Positions 8,311 through 16,954 are shown, counted from the first letter of the stretch. The stretch is 64,000 bases of DNA from Thermatribacter velox (GCF_038396615.1 NZ_CP121689.1:1004001-1068000); one strand, 5' to 3'. Notes: a model not told the origin generated them from the sequence alone. Numbers and translations are program-made.

Positions 8311-9489
8311 TTGGGAAGGTTGTACAGTAAAAAGCTTGTTTCTTTGTGTTTAGTTCTGATATTGGGTTTCGCCATTCTTGGCGTAGCATCAGCCCAGGAA
8401 AAAATCAAAGCTGCTTTCATCTATGTAGGACCCATTGGTGATTACGGGTGGAGTTACGCTCACGAACAGGCGCGTCAAATTGTCGACGAAGCATACCCCT
8501 GGTTAGAAACAATTTATGTTGAAAATGTACCCGAAGGTGAAGTAGAAGGGGTAATCGACCGAGTTATCAACCAAGAAAAGGTTGATGTAGTGGTTACCAC
8601 CAGCTTTGGGTTCATGGACGGAACACTCAATGCAGCTTTAAGGTACCCGGATAGAATATTCTTCCATTGCTCAGGTTTCAAGCGAGCACCTAACATGGCT
8701 ACCTATATGGCTGATTTTCATCAGATTTATTACTTGAATGGAATTATGGCTGGAGCACTTACCAAATCCAACAAAATCGGGTATGTAGCCACTTTCCCCA
8801 TACCAGAACTTAAGCGCCACATCAATGCTTTTACCCTGGGCGCAAGACGGGTTAACCCTGATGCAAAAGTTTTTGTGCGCTGGCTTCAGAGCGCCTGGTA
8901 TGATCCAACTGGTGCCAAGGAAGCTGCCGAATCTCTTATTGCCGAAGGCGTGGACGTCTTAGCTTTTACCGAAGATTCTCCTACCGTAGTGCAGGTAGCC
9001 CAGGAACATGGCCTACCAAGTTTCGGGCATTATTCCCCTATGTTGAACTTCGCAAAAGAGTCGGTGGTTTCCGGACAGTTGGTCCATTGGGAAGCCATAT
9101 ATTTTGACTTCTTTGCCAAAATCTACGCCGGATATTACAACAATAAAAATCTGGAAAATGTCGACTACTGGTGGCTACTCAGAGAAAAAGCAGTAGAACT
9201 GGGAGCTGATTTCGGAGTACCTGTGAATCCAGTTTTTGAGGAAAGGCTTAAAAACTTTGTAGTAAACGACCCCATGTATGGAGAAGTAAATGCCTTAGAG
9301 CTGGTTGAGCTTCTTGAGAAAGCTATGTCTGATCCTGAATATGTCTTCAGTCCTTTCAACGGCCCCATTTATGATCGCAAAGGTAATCTCCGGGTAAGAG
9401 AAGGAGAAAGATTGTCCCTGGAAGAACTTCTTACCATCGAGTGGGCAGTAGAAGGCGTAGAAGGGTCCTGGCCTGGAGAACCTGAATAA
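8311..9489 (+). CDS. BMP family substrate-binding protein (PnrA/BmpA-like)
   Basis: About 392 residues. The signal peptide runs from MGRLYSKKLVSL through a hydrophobic core to GVASAQ. The mature protein begins IKAAFIYVGPIGDYGWSYAH, the classic start of BMP proteins, and later has IGYVATFPIPELKRHINAF and YDPTGAKEAAESLIAEGVDV. Known relatives bind purine nucleosides or other small molecules. TTG at 8311 is chosen because TAGGAGG (8296-8302) is eight bases upstream; GTG at 8302 would lie inside the SD. It closes the nucleoside-type importer operon and is followed by a strong hairpin. Confidence 0.87.
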   Translation: MGRLYSKKLVSLCLVLILGFAILGVASAQEKIKAAFIYVGPIGDYGWSYAHEQARQIVDEAYPWLETIYVENVPEGEVEGVIDRVINQEKVDVVVTTSFGFMDGTLNAALRYPDRIFFHCSGFKRAPNMATYMADFHQIYYLNGIMAGALTKSNKIGYVATFPIPELKRHINAFTLGARRVNPDAKVFVRWLQSAWYDPTGAKEAAESLIAEGVDVLAFTEDSPTVVQVAQEHGLPSFGHYSPMLNFAKESVVSGQLVHWEAIYFDFFAKIYAGYYNNKNLENVDYWWLLREKAVELGADFGVPVNPVFEERLKNFVVNDPMYGEVNALELVELLEKAMSDPEYVFSPFNGPIYDRKGNLRVREGERLSLEELLTIEWAVEGVEGSWPGEPE

Positions 9490-9497
9490 CCTTTAAG

Positions 9498-9539
9498 CAC
9501 GGAAAAAAAGAGGGACTGTAATCCCTCTTTTTTTCCGTG
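9498..9539 (+). terminator. Intrinsic terminator after the BMP operon
   Basis: 18-bp perfect inverted repeat (9498-9515 and 9522-9539) with loop CTGTAA. The arm contains an A-run followed by GAGGGA, so the descending arm carries a seven-T run. Confidence 0.85.
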
Positions 9540-9678
9540 TAAACACTGATAAAAAAACCGTTTAATTTCTCACCAAGCAAGTTACTCAAAACTCCGCGAT
9601 GCAAAATTTCGCCAGCTGAAAATACCCGGCGTAAAAGAAAAAACTCGTTCTTTAAAAAGAAAAATTTAAAACCAATAT

Positions 9679-9692
9679 AGAAACCGTTTGCA
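9679..9692. promoter_or_regulatory. Candidate LacI-family operator
   Basis: AGAAACCGTTTGCA is an imperfect palindrome around CG that resembles LacI/CcpA-type operators (12 of 14 positions fit a cre-like consensus). It lies about 66 bases upstream of a good promoter for a sugar ABC operon that itself contains a LacI-family gene. The link is inferred. Confidence 0.35.
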
Positions 9693-9757
9693 AAAATAAG
9701 ATAGAAAACAAAACGTTGGAATACCTGCTATATGATAGAAAAAGACAAATAAGTGGG

Positions 9758-9786
9758 TTGACAAAAGCTTTTCCATTTTCTATGCT
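9758..9786 (+). promoter_or_regulatory. Promoter of the CUT1-type sugar ABC operon
   Basis: -35 TTGACA (9758-9763), a 17-base spacer and -10 TATGCT (9781-9786). It lies in the 421-base gap 9490-9910, which otherwise holds the upstream terminator, the candidate operator and an isolated SD-like AAGGGAGGTG at 9827-9836. I see no real gene in the gap on either strand. Confidence 0.6.
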
Positions 9787-9826
9787 TATTCTTGGATTTA
9801 AGTAATCAATTGCAAAAATTTCTTGG

Positions 9827-9836
9827 AAGGGAGGTG
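9827..9836 (+). promoter_or_regulatory. Second isolated Shine-Dalgarno-like sequence in a binding-protein leader
   Basis: AAGGGAGGTG occurs in the untranslated leader about 75 bases before the gene's own SD (AAGGAGGAG, 9895-9903). No start codon follows at a usable distance. It matches the arrangement at 3497-3507, including the following GCA and a nearby AACAA. Confidence 0.4.
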
Positions 9837-9928
9837 CAGAGCCTAACAAGACAAGCATGCCTTTTGGTTCCAACAAAACTTTGCCATTACTAAAAAGGAG
9901 GAGATGTTCAGTGAGAAAGTAGCTAATA

Positions 9929-11380
9929 GTGTTAAGTATTACGGCTTTGTTGGTTGTTGGAATCAGCAGCCTTGCCTGGGCCGAGGGAAAAACTATAAAA
10001 GTTCTGGCCATGACAGGCCCCTGGGTAAGTGGTCCAGTGAAAGTGCATGGAGAAGAATGGGGCAAAATGACGGGAAATCGAGTAGAAGTAATAGAAGTTG
10101 CTTTTGCTGATTTATTTCCCAAAATGCAACAAGCTGCGGCTACAAGAAGCAAGGCTTTCGATATACTACTTGCAGGTAATATCTGGATGGCTGATTTAGT
10201 AGGATGGGGATATGTGATTTCTCTGGATGATTATCTTAAAGATCCAGAAGTGCAATATGAAGAAGATGTGCCTGACGGAATCAAGCTCAAAAACATGTTT
10301 GGTGGTAAAACTTACGGGCTGATTTGTGATAACGACAATATGTATCTCTTTTACAGAAAAGACATCTTAAACAATCCTGACTATCGCGAACAATTCAAGG
10401 AAAAATATGGTTACTACTACAATGTCCCCCCTCAAACCCTTGATGAACTTATTGATGTGGCCGAATTCTTCAACGGATGGGACTGGGACAATGACGGAGA
10501 AGTAGAATACGGGTTTGTAAGAAGCACCAAAAGAGGAGCCCAAACCTACTTTTATTCCTTACCCTGGGTAGCTCCCTATGCAGTAGTGCCACGAGATAAA
10601 GCACCAGCACAGGGTATTCTTTATTTCACCCCTGATATGAAGCCTTTAGTTAACAGCCCAGGATGGATTAAAGGTATCGAAAAGTTTGTAGAAATGGGTC
10701 AGCGGGGTTGCGGACCTGGTCTGGACTGGGTAAGAGGAGACGTGATCAATGAAATGATCCTGGGTCATGCAGCCATGGCAATCGACTGGGGTGACATAGG
10801 GCCTAATTCTCACGACAAGCAGTCGCTGGTAAAAGGCAAGATTGGTTATGCTTTGCCTCCCGGTAGTAACGAATACTGGGATTGGCAAACTCAGCAATGG
10901 GTGAAAACCGAAGAAGTCAATTATGCACCAGTGCATTGCTTCAATGGTTGGTCTTTCTTTATAACTTCCACCACCGACTACCCAGACCTTTGCTGGGATT
11001 TCATTAAATACATGATCAGTCCAGAAATAAGTGCCAAGGACGTAGCTAATCCTTTCAGTGGCTACCAACCCTGGAGAAAGTCGCACGTAACCAACCTCGA
11101 ACCTTGGGTAGAAGCAGGATGGACGGAAGAAGAAGCCCGCGAGTATATCGCGAATACTCTTGCTGTTACTGAACACCCCAATGCAGTAATCGACATGCGT
11201 ATTCCTGGTTCTGCAGAATATATGGACGTATATGAGTTGTACTTAACTACTGTACTTTCTGGAGAAAATACGGCAGAAGAAGCTATGAACATGTGTGCTG
11301 AAGAATGGGAAGCAATTACAGACCGCTTAGGAAGAGAAGAGCAAATCAAGTTCTACAAGCAGCATCTCGGATTAGAATAA
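9929..11380 (+). CDS. CUT1-type sugar ABC transporter substrate-binding protein (in-frame amber near the start)
   Basis: The mature region is a typical extracellular solute-binding protein family 1: QAAATRSKAFDILLAGNIWM, GGKTYGLICDNDNMYLFYRKD, and a Trp-rich C-terminal lobe. The best start is GTG at 9911, with GGAGGAG seven bases upstream. It reads M-R-K-TAG-L-I-V-L-S-I-T-A-L-L, so an amber codon at 9920-9922 interrupts what would be a normal signal peptide. Translation could resume at GTG 9929, but that signal peptide lacks the positive residues. One changed base (TTG to TAG) would explain it. Expression is therefore uncertain; the remaining 483 residues look intact. It is the first gene of the operon. 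Confidence 0.75.
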   Translation: MLSITALLVVGISSLAWAEGKTIKVLAMTGPWVSGPVKVHGEEWGKMTGNRVEVIEVAFADLFPKMQQAAATRSKAFDILLAGNIWMADLVGWGYVISLDDYLKDPEVQYEEDVPDGIKLKNMFGGKTYGLICDNDNMYLFYRKDILNNPDYREQFKEKYGYYYNVPPQTLDELIDVAEFFNGWDWDNDGEVEYGFVRSTKRGAQTYFYSLPWVAPYAVVPRDKAPAQGILYFTPDMKPLVNSPGWIKGIEKFVEMGQRGCGPGLDWVRGDVINEMILGHAAMAIDWGDIGPNSHDKQSLVKGKIGYALPPGSNEYWDWQTQQWVKTEEVNYAPVHCFNGWSFFITSTTDYPDLCWDFIKYMISPEISAKDVANPFSGYQPWRKSHVTNLEPWVEAGWTEEEAREYIANTLAVTEHPNAVIDMRIPGSAEYMDVYELYLTTVLSGENTAEEAMNMCAEEWEAITDRLGREEQIKFYKQHLGLE

Positions 11381-11402
11381 GAGATTTAAAGTGGGATTCT
11401 TT

Positions 11403-11435
11403 CCCCGCCTTCCTTTTGCTTTAAGGAAGGCGGGG
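11403..11435 (+). other. Intra-operon stem-loop between binding protein and permease genes
   Basis: 13-bp perfect GC-rich stem (CCCCGCCTTCCTT with its complement) and a 7-base loop, located after the binding-protein stop. No T-run follows; instead the SD and start of the next gene come directly after. It is probably an mRNA-stabilising or partial-termination element that keeps binding-protein mRNA in excess, as in other sugar ABC operons. Confidence 0.6.
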
Positions 11436-11452
11436 AGAAAGGATGAGCAAAA

Positions 11453-12334
11453 ATGATTTCTCTCTCTCGAGCTGATCGAAGAATGAAATATACTTTAATA
11501 CTTCCCATAGTAATTTTTGTGCTTGCATTAGCCATCTTTCCCTTGATATTCTCCATTTACATGTCCCTAAGCAAATGGAACCCCGCTACCCAGCACCTCA
11601 AGTTTATTGCTTTTAAGAATTTTATTGATATGTTTAATGACCCTCGCTTTATCCATGCTTTCAAGTTATCTTTTGCCTATGTTGGTACAGTTATCTGTAT
11701 TGAGTTGGTACTCGGTATCATAATTGCCAACTTGCTACAGAGAGAAATTGCTGGTAAAAACTTTCTCCGAGTAGCCTATATGCTTCCCATGCTTCTTTCT
11801 CCAGTAGCAATTTCTTACGCCTGGAAGATGATCCTTGATTATAAAAGGGGACCATTAAATTATTTTTTAGGCTGGTTGGGGATAGCCCCTATAGAATGGT
11901 TGGGGAAGGGGGATACAGCTTTTTGGTCTCTGGTCATGGTAGACGTATGGCAATGGACTCCCTTTATGATATTCACAATACTGGCAGCGTTTGAATCTAT
12001 CCCTGAAGAACTGTTAGAAGCTGCAGTAGTTGATGGTGCCTCTCATGCCCGAGTTTTTTTTGAAATCACTCTCCCTACGGCTTTGCCCATTATAATTACT
12101 GTCATCCTTTTGAGAACCATTGATGCTTTCAAAGTTTTTGACACTGTATACATACTCACTGGAGGAGGACCGGGAACAGCAACAGAAACTCTCAATTTTT
12201 ATATCTACTTGAAGGGTTTTAGAGCTTTCAACCTGGGTTACGGCACAGCCATGTCCTGGTTTCAGCTGATAATAATCATCATAATGTTCACTTATTTTAT
12301 GAAGTTTATGAGAAAAACAGGAGCGATGCGATAA
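11453..12334 (+). CDS. Sugar ABC transporter permease (MalF/UgpA-type)
   Basis: About 293 residues with six predicted membrane segments. The conserved EAA loop reads EELLEAAVVDGASHARVFFEITLPTALP near residue 185, followed by a typical TGGGPGTATETL motif near 235. The ATG at 11453 has AAAGGA nine bases upstream; an earlier ATG at 11442 is in another frame and terminates quickly. It pairs with the downstream MalG-type permease, whose start overlaps its stop. Confidence 0.9.
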   Translation: MISLSRADRRMKYTLILPIVIFVLALAIFPLIFSIYMSLSKWNPATQHLKFIAFKNFIDMFNDPRFIHAFKLSFAYVGTVICIELVLGIIIANLLQREIAGKNFLRVAYMLPMLLSPVAISYAWKMILDYKRGPLNYFLGWLGIAPIEWLGKGDTAFWSLVMVDVWQWTPFMIFTILAAFESIPEELLEAAVVDGASHARVFFEITLPTALPIIITVILLRTIDAFKVFDTVYILTGGGPGTATETLNFYIYLKGFRAFNLGYGTAMSWFQLIIIIIMFTYFMKFMRKTGAMR

Positions 12335-13236
12335 TGGCGGGAACATTTTTTAAACTAAGAAGTAAAACAAGCAAGGTCCTGATCTATACAGTCCTTCTTG
12401 TGTGGTTAATTTTTGCCCTGTTTCCAATCTACTACAATTTTATAACTTCTTTTAAAAGAACACGGAACGGTTTACACCATGATACCCAAATTTTTTCCTT
12501 TTATCGACTTTAAGCCCAGCCTTCTGGGATGGCTTCACCTTTTCGGTAAAACAGCTCCTGGCGAAGCAAAATACCAGGTAATGAAAATCCTGGGAGAAGA
12601 TGGGCTTTACCTAAAAAACAGCTTAATAGTAGCTCTTTGCAGCTCCTTGATAACCTTAGTTTTAGGAGTAATGGCTGGTTACGCTCTAACCAGATTTCAA
12701 TACAGAAGATGGAAAAACGAAGATATTGCTTTTTTATTTTGTCGCAAAGAATGTTCCCTCCTGTAGCTTTAGCTATGCCTTTCTTCATACTTTTTAATGT
12801 ATTGCAATTGCTTGACAATGTACTGAGTTTAATAATTGTATACAGTGTCATGAACCTACCTATAGTAACCTGGATTGTAAAAGAATTCTTTTCTGATTTA
12901 CCCAAAGAACTCGAAGAAGCCGCCCTGGTTGATGGCTGTTCACGCTGGAAAGCACTTTTTACTATCCTAATGCCTCTTGCCATACCAGGTATAGCAGTTT
13001 CTTTCTTGTTTTCCTTTATTTTTTCGTGGAATGAATTCTTAATTGCATTAACCCTGACTTTCGAAAATGCCAAAACCTTACCACTTCAGATGGCCGGCTT
13101 AACAACTCTGAGGGGGCCACAATACTGGGATATAGCAGCCAGTTCTCTGGTCATCATGATTCCCCCCTTACTTGTTACCATATTTGCCAACCGCTATATC
13201 ATCAGAGGGCTAACCTTTGGAGCCGTCAAACAGTAG
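12334..13236 (+). pseudogene. Sugar ABC transporter permease (MalG/UgpE-type), two frameshifts
   Basis: The gene begins with ATG in the TAATG overlap and reads as a normal permease N-terminus (VLIYTVLLVWLIFALFPIYY). After SFKRT, near 12460-12465, the homologous sequence moves to the next frame (TVYTMIPKFFPFIDFKP) and continues through GYALTRFQYRRWKNEDIAF. In the T-rich run near 12729-12741 it returns to the first frame (LSQRMFPPVALAMPFFIL). The EAA loop EELEEAALVDGCSRWKALF and the C-terminus RYIIRGLTFGAVKQ are intact. The two shifts compensate, which fits one inserted and one deleted base. Either the gene is broken or the read contains two errors, the second in a homopolymer. Confidence 0.8.
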
Positions 13237-13265
13237 CCCAGCAAACAAAAGGAGGTCAATAAAAC

Positions 13266-14390
13266 ATGTCAAAAGCCGAGCAAAAAATAAAGAGAGTGCT
13301 CACCGCCTTGCGAGACCATGAAGAACCAGATAGAGTACCATTAACTGACTTTTACTGGAGCGGTTTTCTTTCCAACTGGAAAAAAGCATTTAACTTACCC
13401 GAAGAAACTGATATTTATGAATATTACGACCTCGATGTAAAAGTGATTTCGCCCAACATGGACCCAAAAGTCGAAAGTTGTGTAATTCTCGAAAAAACAC
13501 CAGATTATGTAGTTTTCAAAAGCGGGTTTGGTTGCACTGTAAAGAAAATGTTTGATGCTCCCATGCCCATGTTCCTGGACTTTTCGGTAAAAAGCGCTGA
13601 AGAATTACTGAATTTTACCTTTGATGATCCTCGCGACGATAGAAGATACTTTGAAAAACGCTGCGATATTATAAACTGTGGCGACAGTTTTGGTACGCTT
13701 CCCAGTTTTGCGGAGGACATTGAGCGCAACAAAGACAAGTTCTGCCTTTTCGGCTCCATCTGCGAACCTTATGAGACCATGTGGAGAATTAGGGGAACTG
13801 AAGGATTATTGTTAGACCTTGCTATGCATCCGGAAAAAATAAAGGCCTTTGCCCAAAAAGTAACCGATTTTATGCTGGGTATTGCCGAACGGGAAATTGA
13901 ATTGGCTCCCCTTACGGGAATGGTAATTTGGGGCGATGTTGCTTACGATAAGGGTATGTTTTTCTCTCCTAAGCTATGGAGGGAAATATTTTTCCCCTGC
14001 GTCAAGCGCCTCTGTGACTTTATACACAGTAAGGGCCTTATCACTATATACCATGGATGTGGCAGGAGCCTCGAAATATTTGAAGATTTAATTGAAGCTG
14101 GAGTAGATGTGTACAACCCACTTGAAGCGAAGGCTGGCATGGACCCAGTCATGCTAAAAAAGCGGTATGGAGATCGCATTTCATTTTTTGGAGGTATAGA
14201 CACCCGTCTTCTTGGAGAAGGCAATTGGGAAGAAGTAGAAAAAGAGGTTCTGTACAAACTTCAGGCGGCAAAAGGTGGCGGGTATATGCCTGCCTCGGAC
14301 CACTCAGTAGCCAGCAACGTAGATCCTGTAATTTATGATAAACTGATCGGGTTACTAAAAGATAAAGGACGTTATCCTTTATCGGTATGA
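13266..14390 (+). CDS. Uroporphyrinogen decarboxylase (URO-D) superfamily protein
   Basis: About 374 residues with the URO-D barrel pattern: LRDHEEPDRVPLTDFYW at the start, GDVAYDKGMFFSPKLWREIF near residue 220, and ITIYHGCGRSLEIFEDLIEAG near 260. His263-x-Cys265 matches the first two zinc ligands of the MtaA/CmuA methyltransferase branch. The usual late third Cys is not seen: the C-terminus reads PASDHSVASNVDP. The true reaction is unknown; members of this branch act on corrinoid or small-molecule methyl groups. It sits between sugar permeases and a LacI regulator, so it may process the imported compound. AAAGGAGG precedes the ATG. Confidence 0.8.
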   Translation: MSKAEQKIKRVLTALRDHEEPDRVPLTDFYWSGFLSNWKKAFNLPEETDIYEYYDLDVKVISPNMDPKVESCVILEKTPDYVVFKSGFGCTVKKMFDAPMPMFLDFSVKSAEELLNFTFDDPRDDRRYFEKRCDIINCGDSFGTLPSFAEDIERNKDKFCLFGSICEPYETMWRIRGTEGLLLDLAMHPEKIKAFAQKVTDFMLGIAEREIELAPLTGMVIWGDVAYDKGMFFSPKLWREIFFPCVKRLCDFIHSKGLITIYHGCGRSLEIFEDLIEAGVDVYNPLEAKAGMDPVMLKKRYGDRISFFGGIDTRLLGEGNWEEVEKEVLYKLQAAKGGGYMPASDHSVASNVDPVIYDKLIGLLKDKGRYPLSV

Positions 14391-14402
14391 TCATAAATTC
14401 CA

Positions 14403-15410
14403 ATGACCAACATATATGATATAGCGAAGAAGGCTGGCGTTTCGCCGGCCACAGTATCAAGAGTTCTCAATAATAAACCGGGGCTGAAAGAGTCAACTCG
14501 TCAGAAAGTACTCCAGATAGCCAAGGAACTCAACTACTCACCCAATTACCTTGCTCGAAGCCTCAAAAAACAAAGAACTGACACCATTGCCCTTATTGTT
14601 TCAGACATTACTAACCCTTTCTTTACAACGCTTGCTCGAGGGGTTGAAGATAAGGCTTCTCAAAACGGATTCAACGTGATTTTCTGCAACACTGACGAGG
14701 ATATCAAAAAAGAGAAAGCGTATCTGGAATTGATGCTCCAAAGAAGGGTGGATGGAATTCTCATTGCAAGCTGCAGTGATGGAAAAACATTTTCGCTCTT
14801 CCGCAAAAAAAACGTCCCCCTGGTACTCGTGGACCGTAGGGTAAACAAACCAAATCTGGATTGTGTAACTGGAGATAACGAAGAAGGCGCGTACCAGCTC
14901 ACCAAACATTTAATTGATACTCATAACATTAAAAAAATAGCTATTCTTTCCGGACCACTCACTCTTTCCACCAGTAGAGAACGCATACAGGGATATCAAA
15001 AGGCCCTCTACGAATCCAGCATAAAAATTCCCGAGAATTACACGGTTATCGGTACCTACAAGGAAGATTTCGGGTACCAAGCAACTATGGAGTTTCTCAA
15101 AAAGAAAGGTCCAAAAATTGAAGGTATCTTTGCAGGCAATAACTTTATAGCAATTGGGGTTATTAAAGCTGCACGAGAGCTGGGTATTCGGATACCCGAA
15201 GATTTAGCCCTGGTAACCTTCGATGATTTTGAGTTTGCGTCTTCTCTGTTTCCCTTCCTAACCGCTGCTAAACAGCCAGCCTATACCATGGGTAGCCTGG
15301 CCTGCGAATTTCTCCTGCAACGTATAAAAGGGGAAAAAATCAAAGAACGGCGAGAAGTGGTGCTAAAACCAGAAATTCTCATTCGTCGCTCCTGTGGGTG
15401 TCAGCGATAA
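14403..15410 (+). CDS. LacI family transcriptional regulator
   Basis: About 335 residues. The N-terminal helix-turn-helix (IYDIAKKAGVSPATVSRVLN, then NYSPNYLARSLKK as hinge) is textbook LacI/GalR, followed by the periplasmic-binding-like effector domain (IALIVSDITNPFFTTLARG; VDGILIASCSD; LVTFDDFEFASSLFP). It ends RRSCGCQR. The SD is weak. As the last regulatory gene of the sugar operon it probably represses that operon; the palindrome at 9679-9692 is a candidate site. Confidence 0.93.
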   Translation: MTNIYDIAKKAGVSPATVSRVLNNKPGLKESTRQKVLQIAKELNYSPNYLARSLKKQRTDTIALIVSDITNPFFTTLARGVEDKASQNGFNVIFCNTDEDIKKEKAYLELMLQRRVDGILIASCSDGKTFSLFRKKNVPLVLVDRRVNKPNLDCVTGDNEEGAYQLTKHLIDTHNIKKIAILSGPLTLSTSRERIQGYQKALYESSIKIPENYTVIGTYKEDFGYQATMEFLKKKGPKIEGIFAGNNFIAIGVIKAARELGIRIPEDLALVTFDDFEFASSLFPFLTAAKQPAYTMGSLACEFLLQRIKGEKIKERREVVLKPEILIRRSCGCQR

Positions 15411-16924
15411 AAGTGCTTCCAATGCTACCCCGAAACCATCGAGCTATAAACAAAATAAGGATTACGAAAGCTCCGAAGGAAAGGCAAATACAGCTTTTAA
15501 TTCCGATTATAGTGTTTTCGATAATAATACTCTTTTCAACTATCAAAACAGAAGCTCTGTCCAAGAACGAAATTCAAAAAGAATTGCTAAGTCTCTGGAG
15601 AGAAGGAGATCGATATAAAAGTTTGCTTATCGAGGCAAGCGAAAAATTCGTACCTGAAGCAGAACTTAGGCACGACCTTTACAACATTCTGCGGAATGAA
15701 AGCTGTTTTCCCGACGAGCTCAAATACAAAGCGCTCAAAAAACTTTCAGAAATTGAAGAACCCGGTGTACTGGGCGCTTCACTAATCCAGCTCTTTCAAA
15801 ATTCAAACAGTTTATTTCTTAAAAAGTCCATAATCCAGCATCTCGCAAATACTGATGATTGGATACCCTTTCTTATTTCGGTGTCAAAGGGGCAAACACC
15901 ACCATCTGAAGAAACACTTTTAAGACTGGAAGCATTTAAAGCGTTATTCAAGTGGCAAATCCAACAAGCCGTACCGGATTTTATTTCTTTTCTGAACGAA
16001 GCCGACTTGCCTCCCGAACAGAATCCTTTGAAAAGTTTTGATGATAGAATACTCCCTTATCTGTGCTCCTTCCTGAATTCTTCCTCGGAGAAATTGCGGA
16101 AGTTGGCCCTCGAAACTTTGCTGGAAAACCCCTTTAAAACCTTTCGCTGCGTTGCGCTACCCCTAAATGATCCGAATCCTGAAATACAAGCTCTTTCGTT
16201 AAAGGTGCTTTTCAAGCACTACCCCAAAGAAGCGCTTACAGTAGCGAAAATGACCCAAGAAAGGACTGCAACCAGCATTTATAAGCTGGCTCAAGCCATT
16301 CTCATAGCCTTAGACGGTGAACCAGCCAACACCAATTTGAGTTTTAATTCCAAAGATTTGGAAATGATCGAAATATGCGCTCAAACTGAAAAAGGCATCA
16401 ATTATCTATTAAACAAGGCATTGCTCGAGGGAAAGATGGAAAGATTTCTTGACCTACTCACCAGGTGCTCGTACGTTTTTCCTTCACCAGTGCTATGGCG
16501 GACTCTCCAAGAAAACAACTGGGAACCTTTAGCTTTACTTCGTTTTTTTTCAAGAGAAAAAGTAAAATTGATAGTACTTAAGAAGCTTCAAGAAGGGAAG
16601 GTTCCCCCCGAAAATTTCCAAATCTTCTTTACTCGCCTTGAGCTGCGGGATAACTATCATATACTACGCAAAATCCTTAAAGAAGGCGAAACAAAAGCCA
16701 AATTATACCTCATACCGCTTCTTTGGCCGTTAAAAACAGATGTTTTTCCTCTTGTTGAAGAAGTTCTTCGCTGCGATCCTTCTCCAGCAGTCCTTATAGA
16801 AATCATTCAGCTTCTTGAAAAAATAGAGGAACCTGCTTCCTCGATTTTTCTCACGAAAATAGCCACCTATCCTGATATCGAAATCAAAATAAAAGCTTAC
16901 CTTGCTCTTTTAAAGAAATTATAA
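15398..16924 (+). CDS. Membrane-anchored helical-repeat (HEAT-like) protein of unknown function
   Basis: About 508 residues. A basic N-terminus is followed by one hydrophobic segment (LLIPIIVFSIIILFS, residues about 35-50). The rest is almost all helical, with repeated Leu-rich helix pairs such as LRKLALETLLENPFKTF and EIQALSLKVLFKHYP that resemble HEAT/armadillo repeats. No catalytic motif is visible. GTG at 15398 overlaps the LacI stop by 13 bases, suggesting translational coupling; ATG at 15422 is an alternative. HEAT proteins usually scaffold protein contacts, so a role next to the transporter operon is only a guess. Confidence 0.6.
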   Translation: MSAIKVLPMLPRNHRAINKIRITKAPKERQIQLLIPIIVFSIIILFSTIKTEALSKNEIQKELLSLWREGDRYKSLLIEASEKFVPEAELRHDLYNILRNESCFPDELKYKALKKLSEIEEPGVLGASLIQLFQNSNSLFLKKSIIQHLANTDDWIPFLISVSKGQTPPSEETLLRLEAFKALFKWQIQQAVPDFISFLNEADLPPEQNPLKSFDDRILPYLCSFLNSSSEKLRKLALETLLENPFKTFRCVALPLNDPNPEIQALSLKVLFKHYPKEALTVAKMTQERTATSIYKLAQAILIALDGEPANTNLSFNSKDLEMIEICAQTEKGINYLLNKALLEGKMERFLDLLTRCSYVFPSPVLWRTLQENNWEPLALLRFFSREKVKLIVLKKLQEGKVPPENFQIFFTRLELRDNYHILRKILKEGETKAKLYLIPLLWPLKTDVFPLVEEVLRCDPSPAVLIEIIQLLEKIEEPASSIFLTKIATYPDIEIKIKAYLALLKKL

Positions 16925-16935
16925 GAAAACAAAAC

Positions 16936-16954
16936 TTTGCTTTTTTAAAGCAAA
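16936..16954 (+). terminator. Weak AT-rich hairpin after the LacI/HEAT genes
   Basis: TTTGCTTT, loop TTT, AAAGCAAA: an 8-bp stem shortly after the stop codon. It is low in G+C and may or may not terminate. Confidence 0.3.

Noticed and set aside
9920-9922. TAG in the binding-protein start as a pyrrolysine or recoded codon
   Set aside because: TAG ends other genes in the window (13234-13236) and the position is in a signal peptide, where no special residue is expected.
9652-10152. A 166-residue minus-strand open frame over the start of the binding-protein gene
   Set aside because: It runs antisense to a clear signal peptide and binding-protein domain, has no SD and no family resemblance. A shadow frame.
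10646-11176. A 176-residue minus-strand frame inside the sugar-binding-protein gene
   Set aside because: No SD, no motif, fully antisense to an intact domain.
12510-13073. A 187-residue minus-strand frame over the frameshifted permease
   Set aside because: Antisense to permease motifs in all three segments; not a replacement gene.
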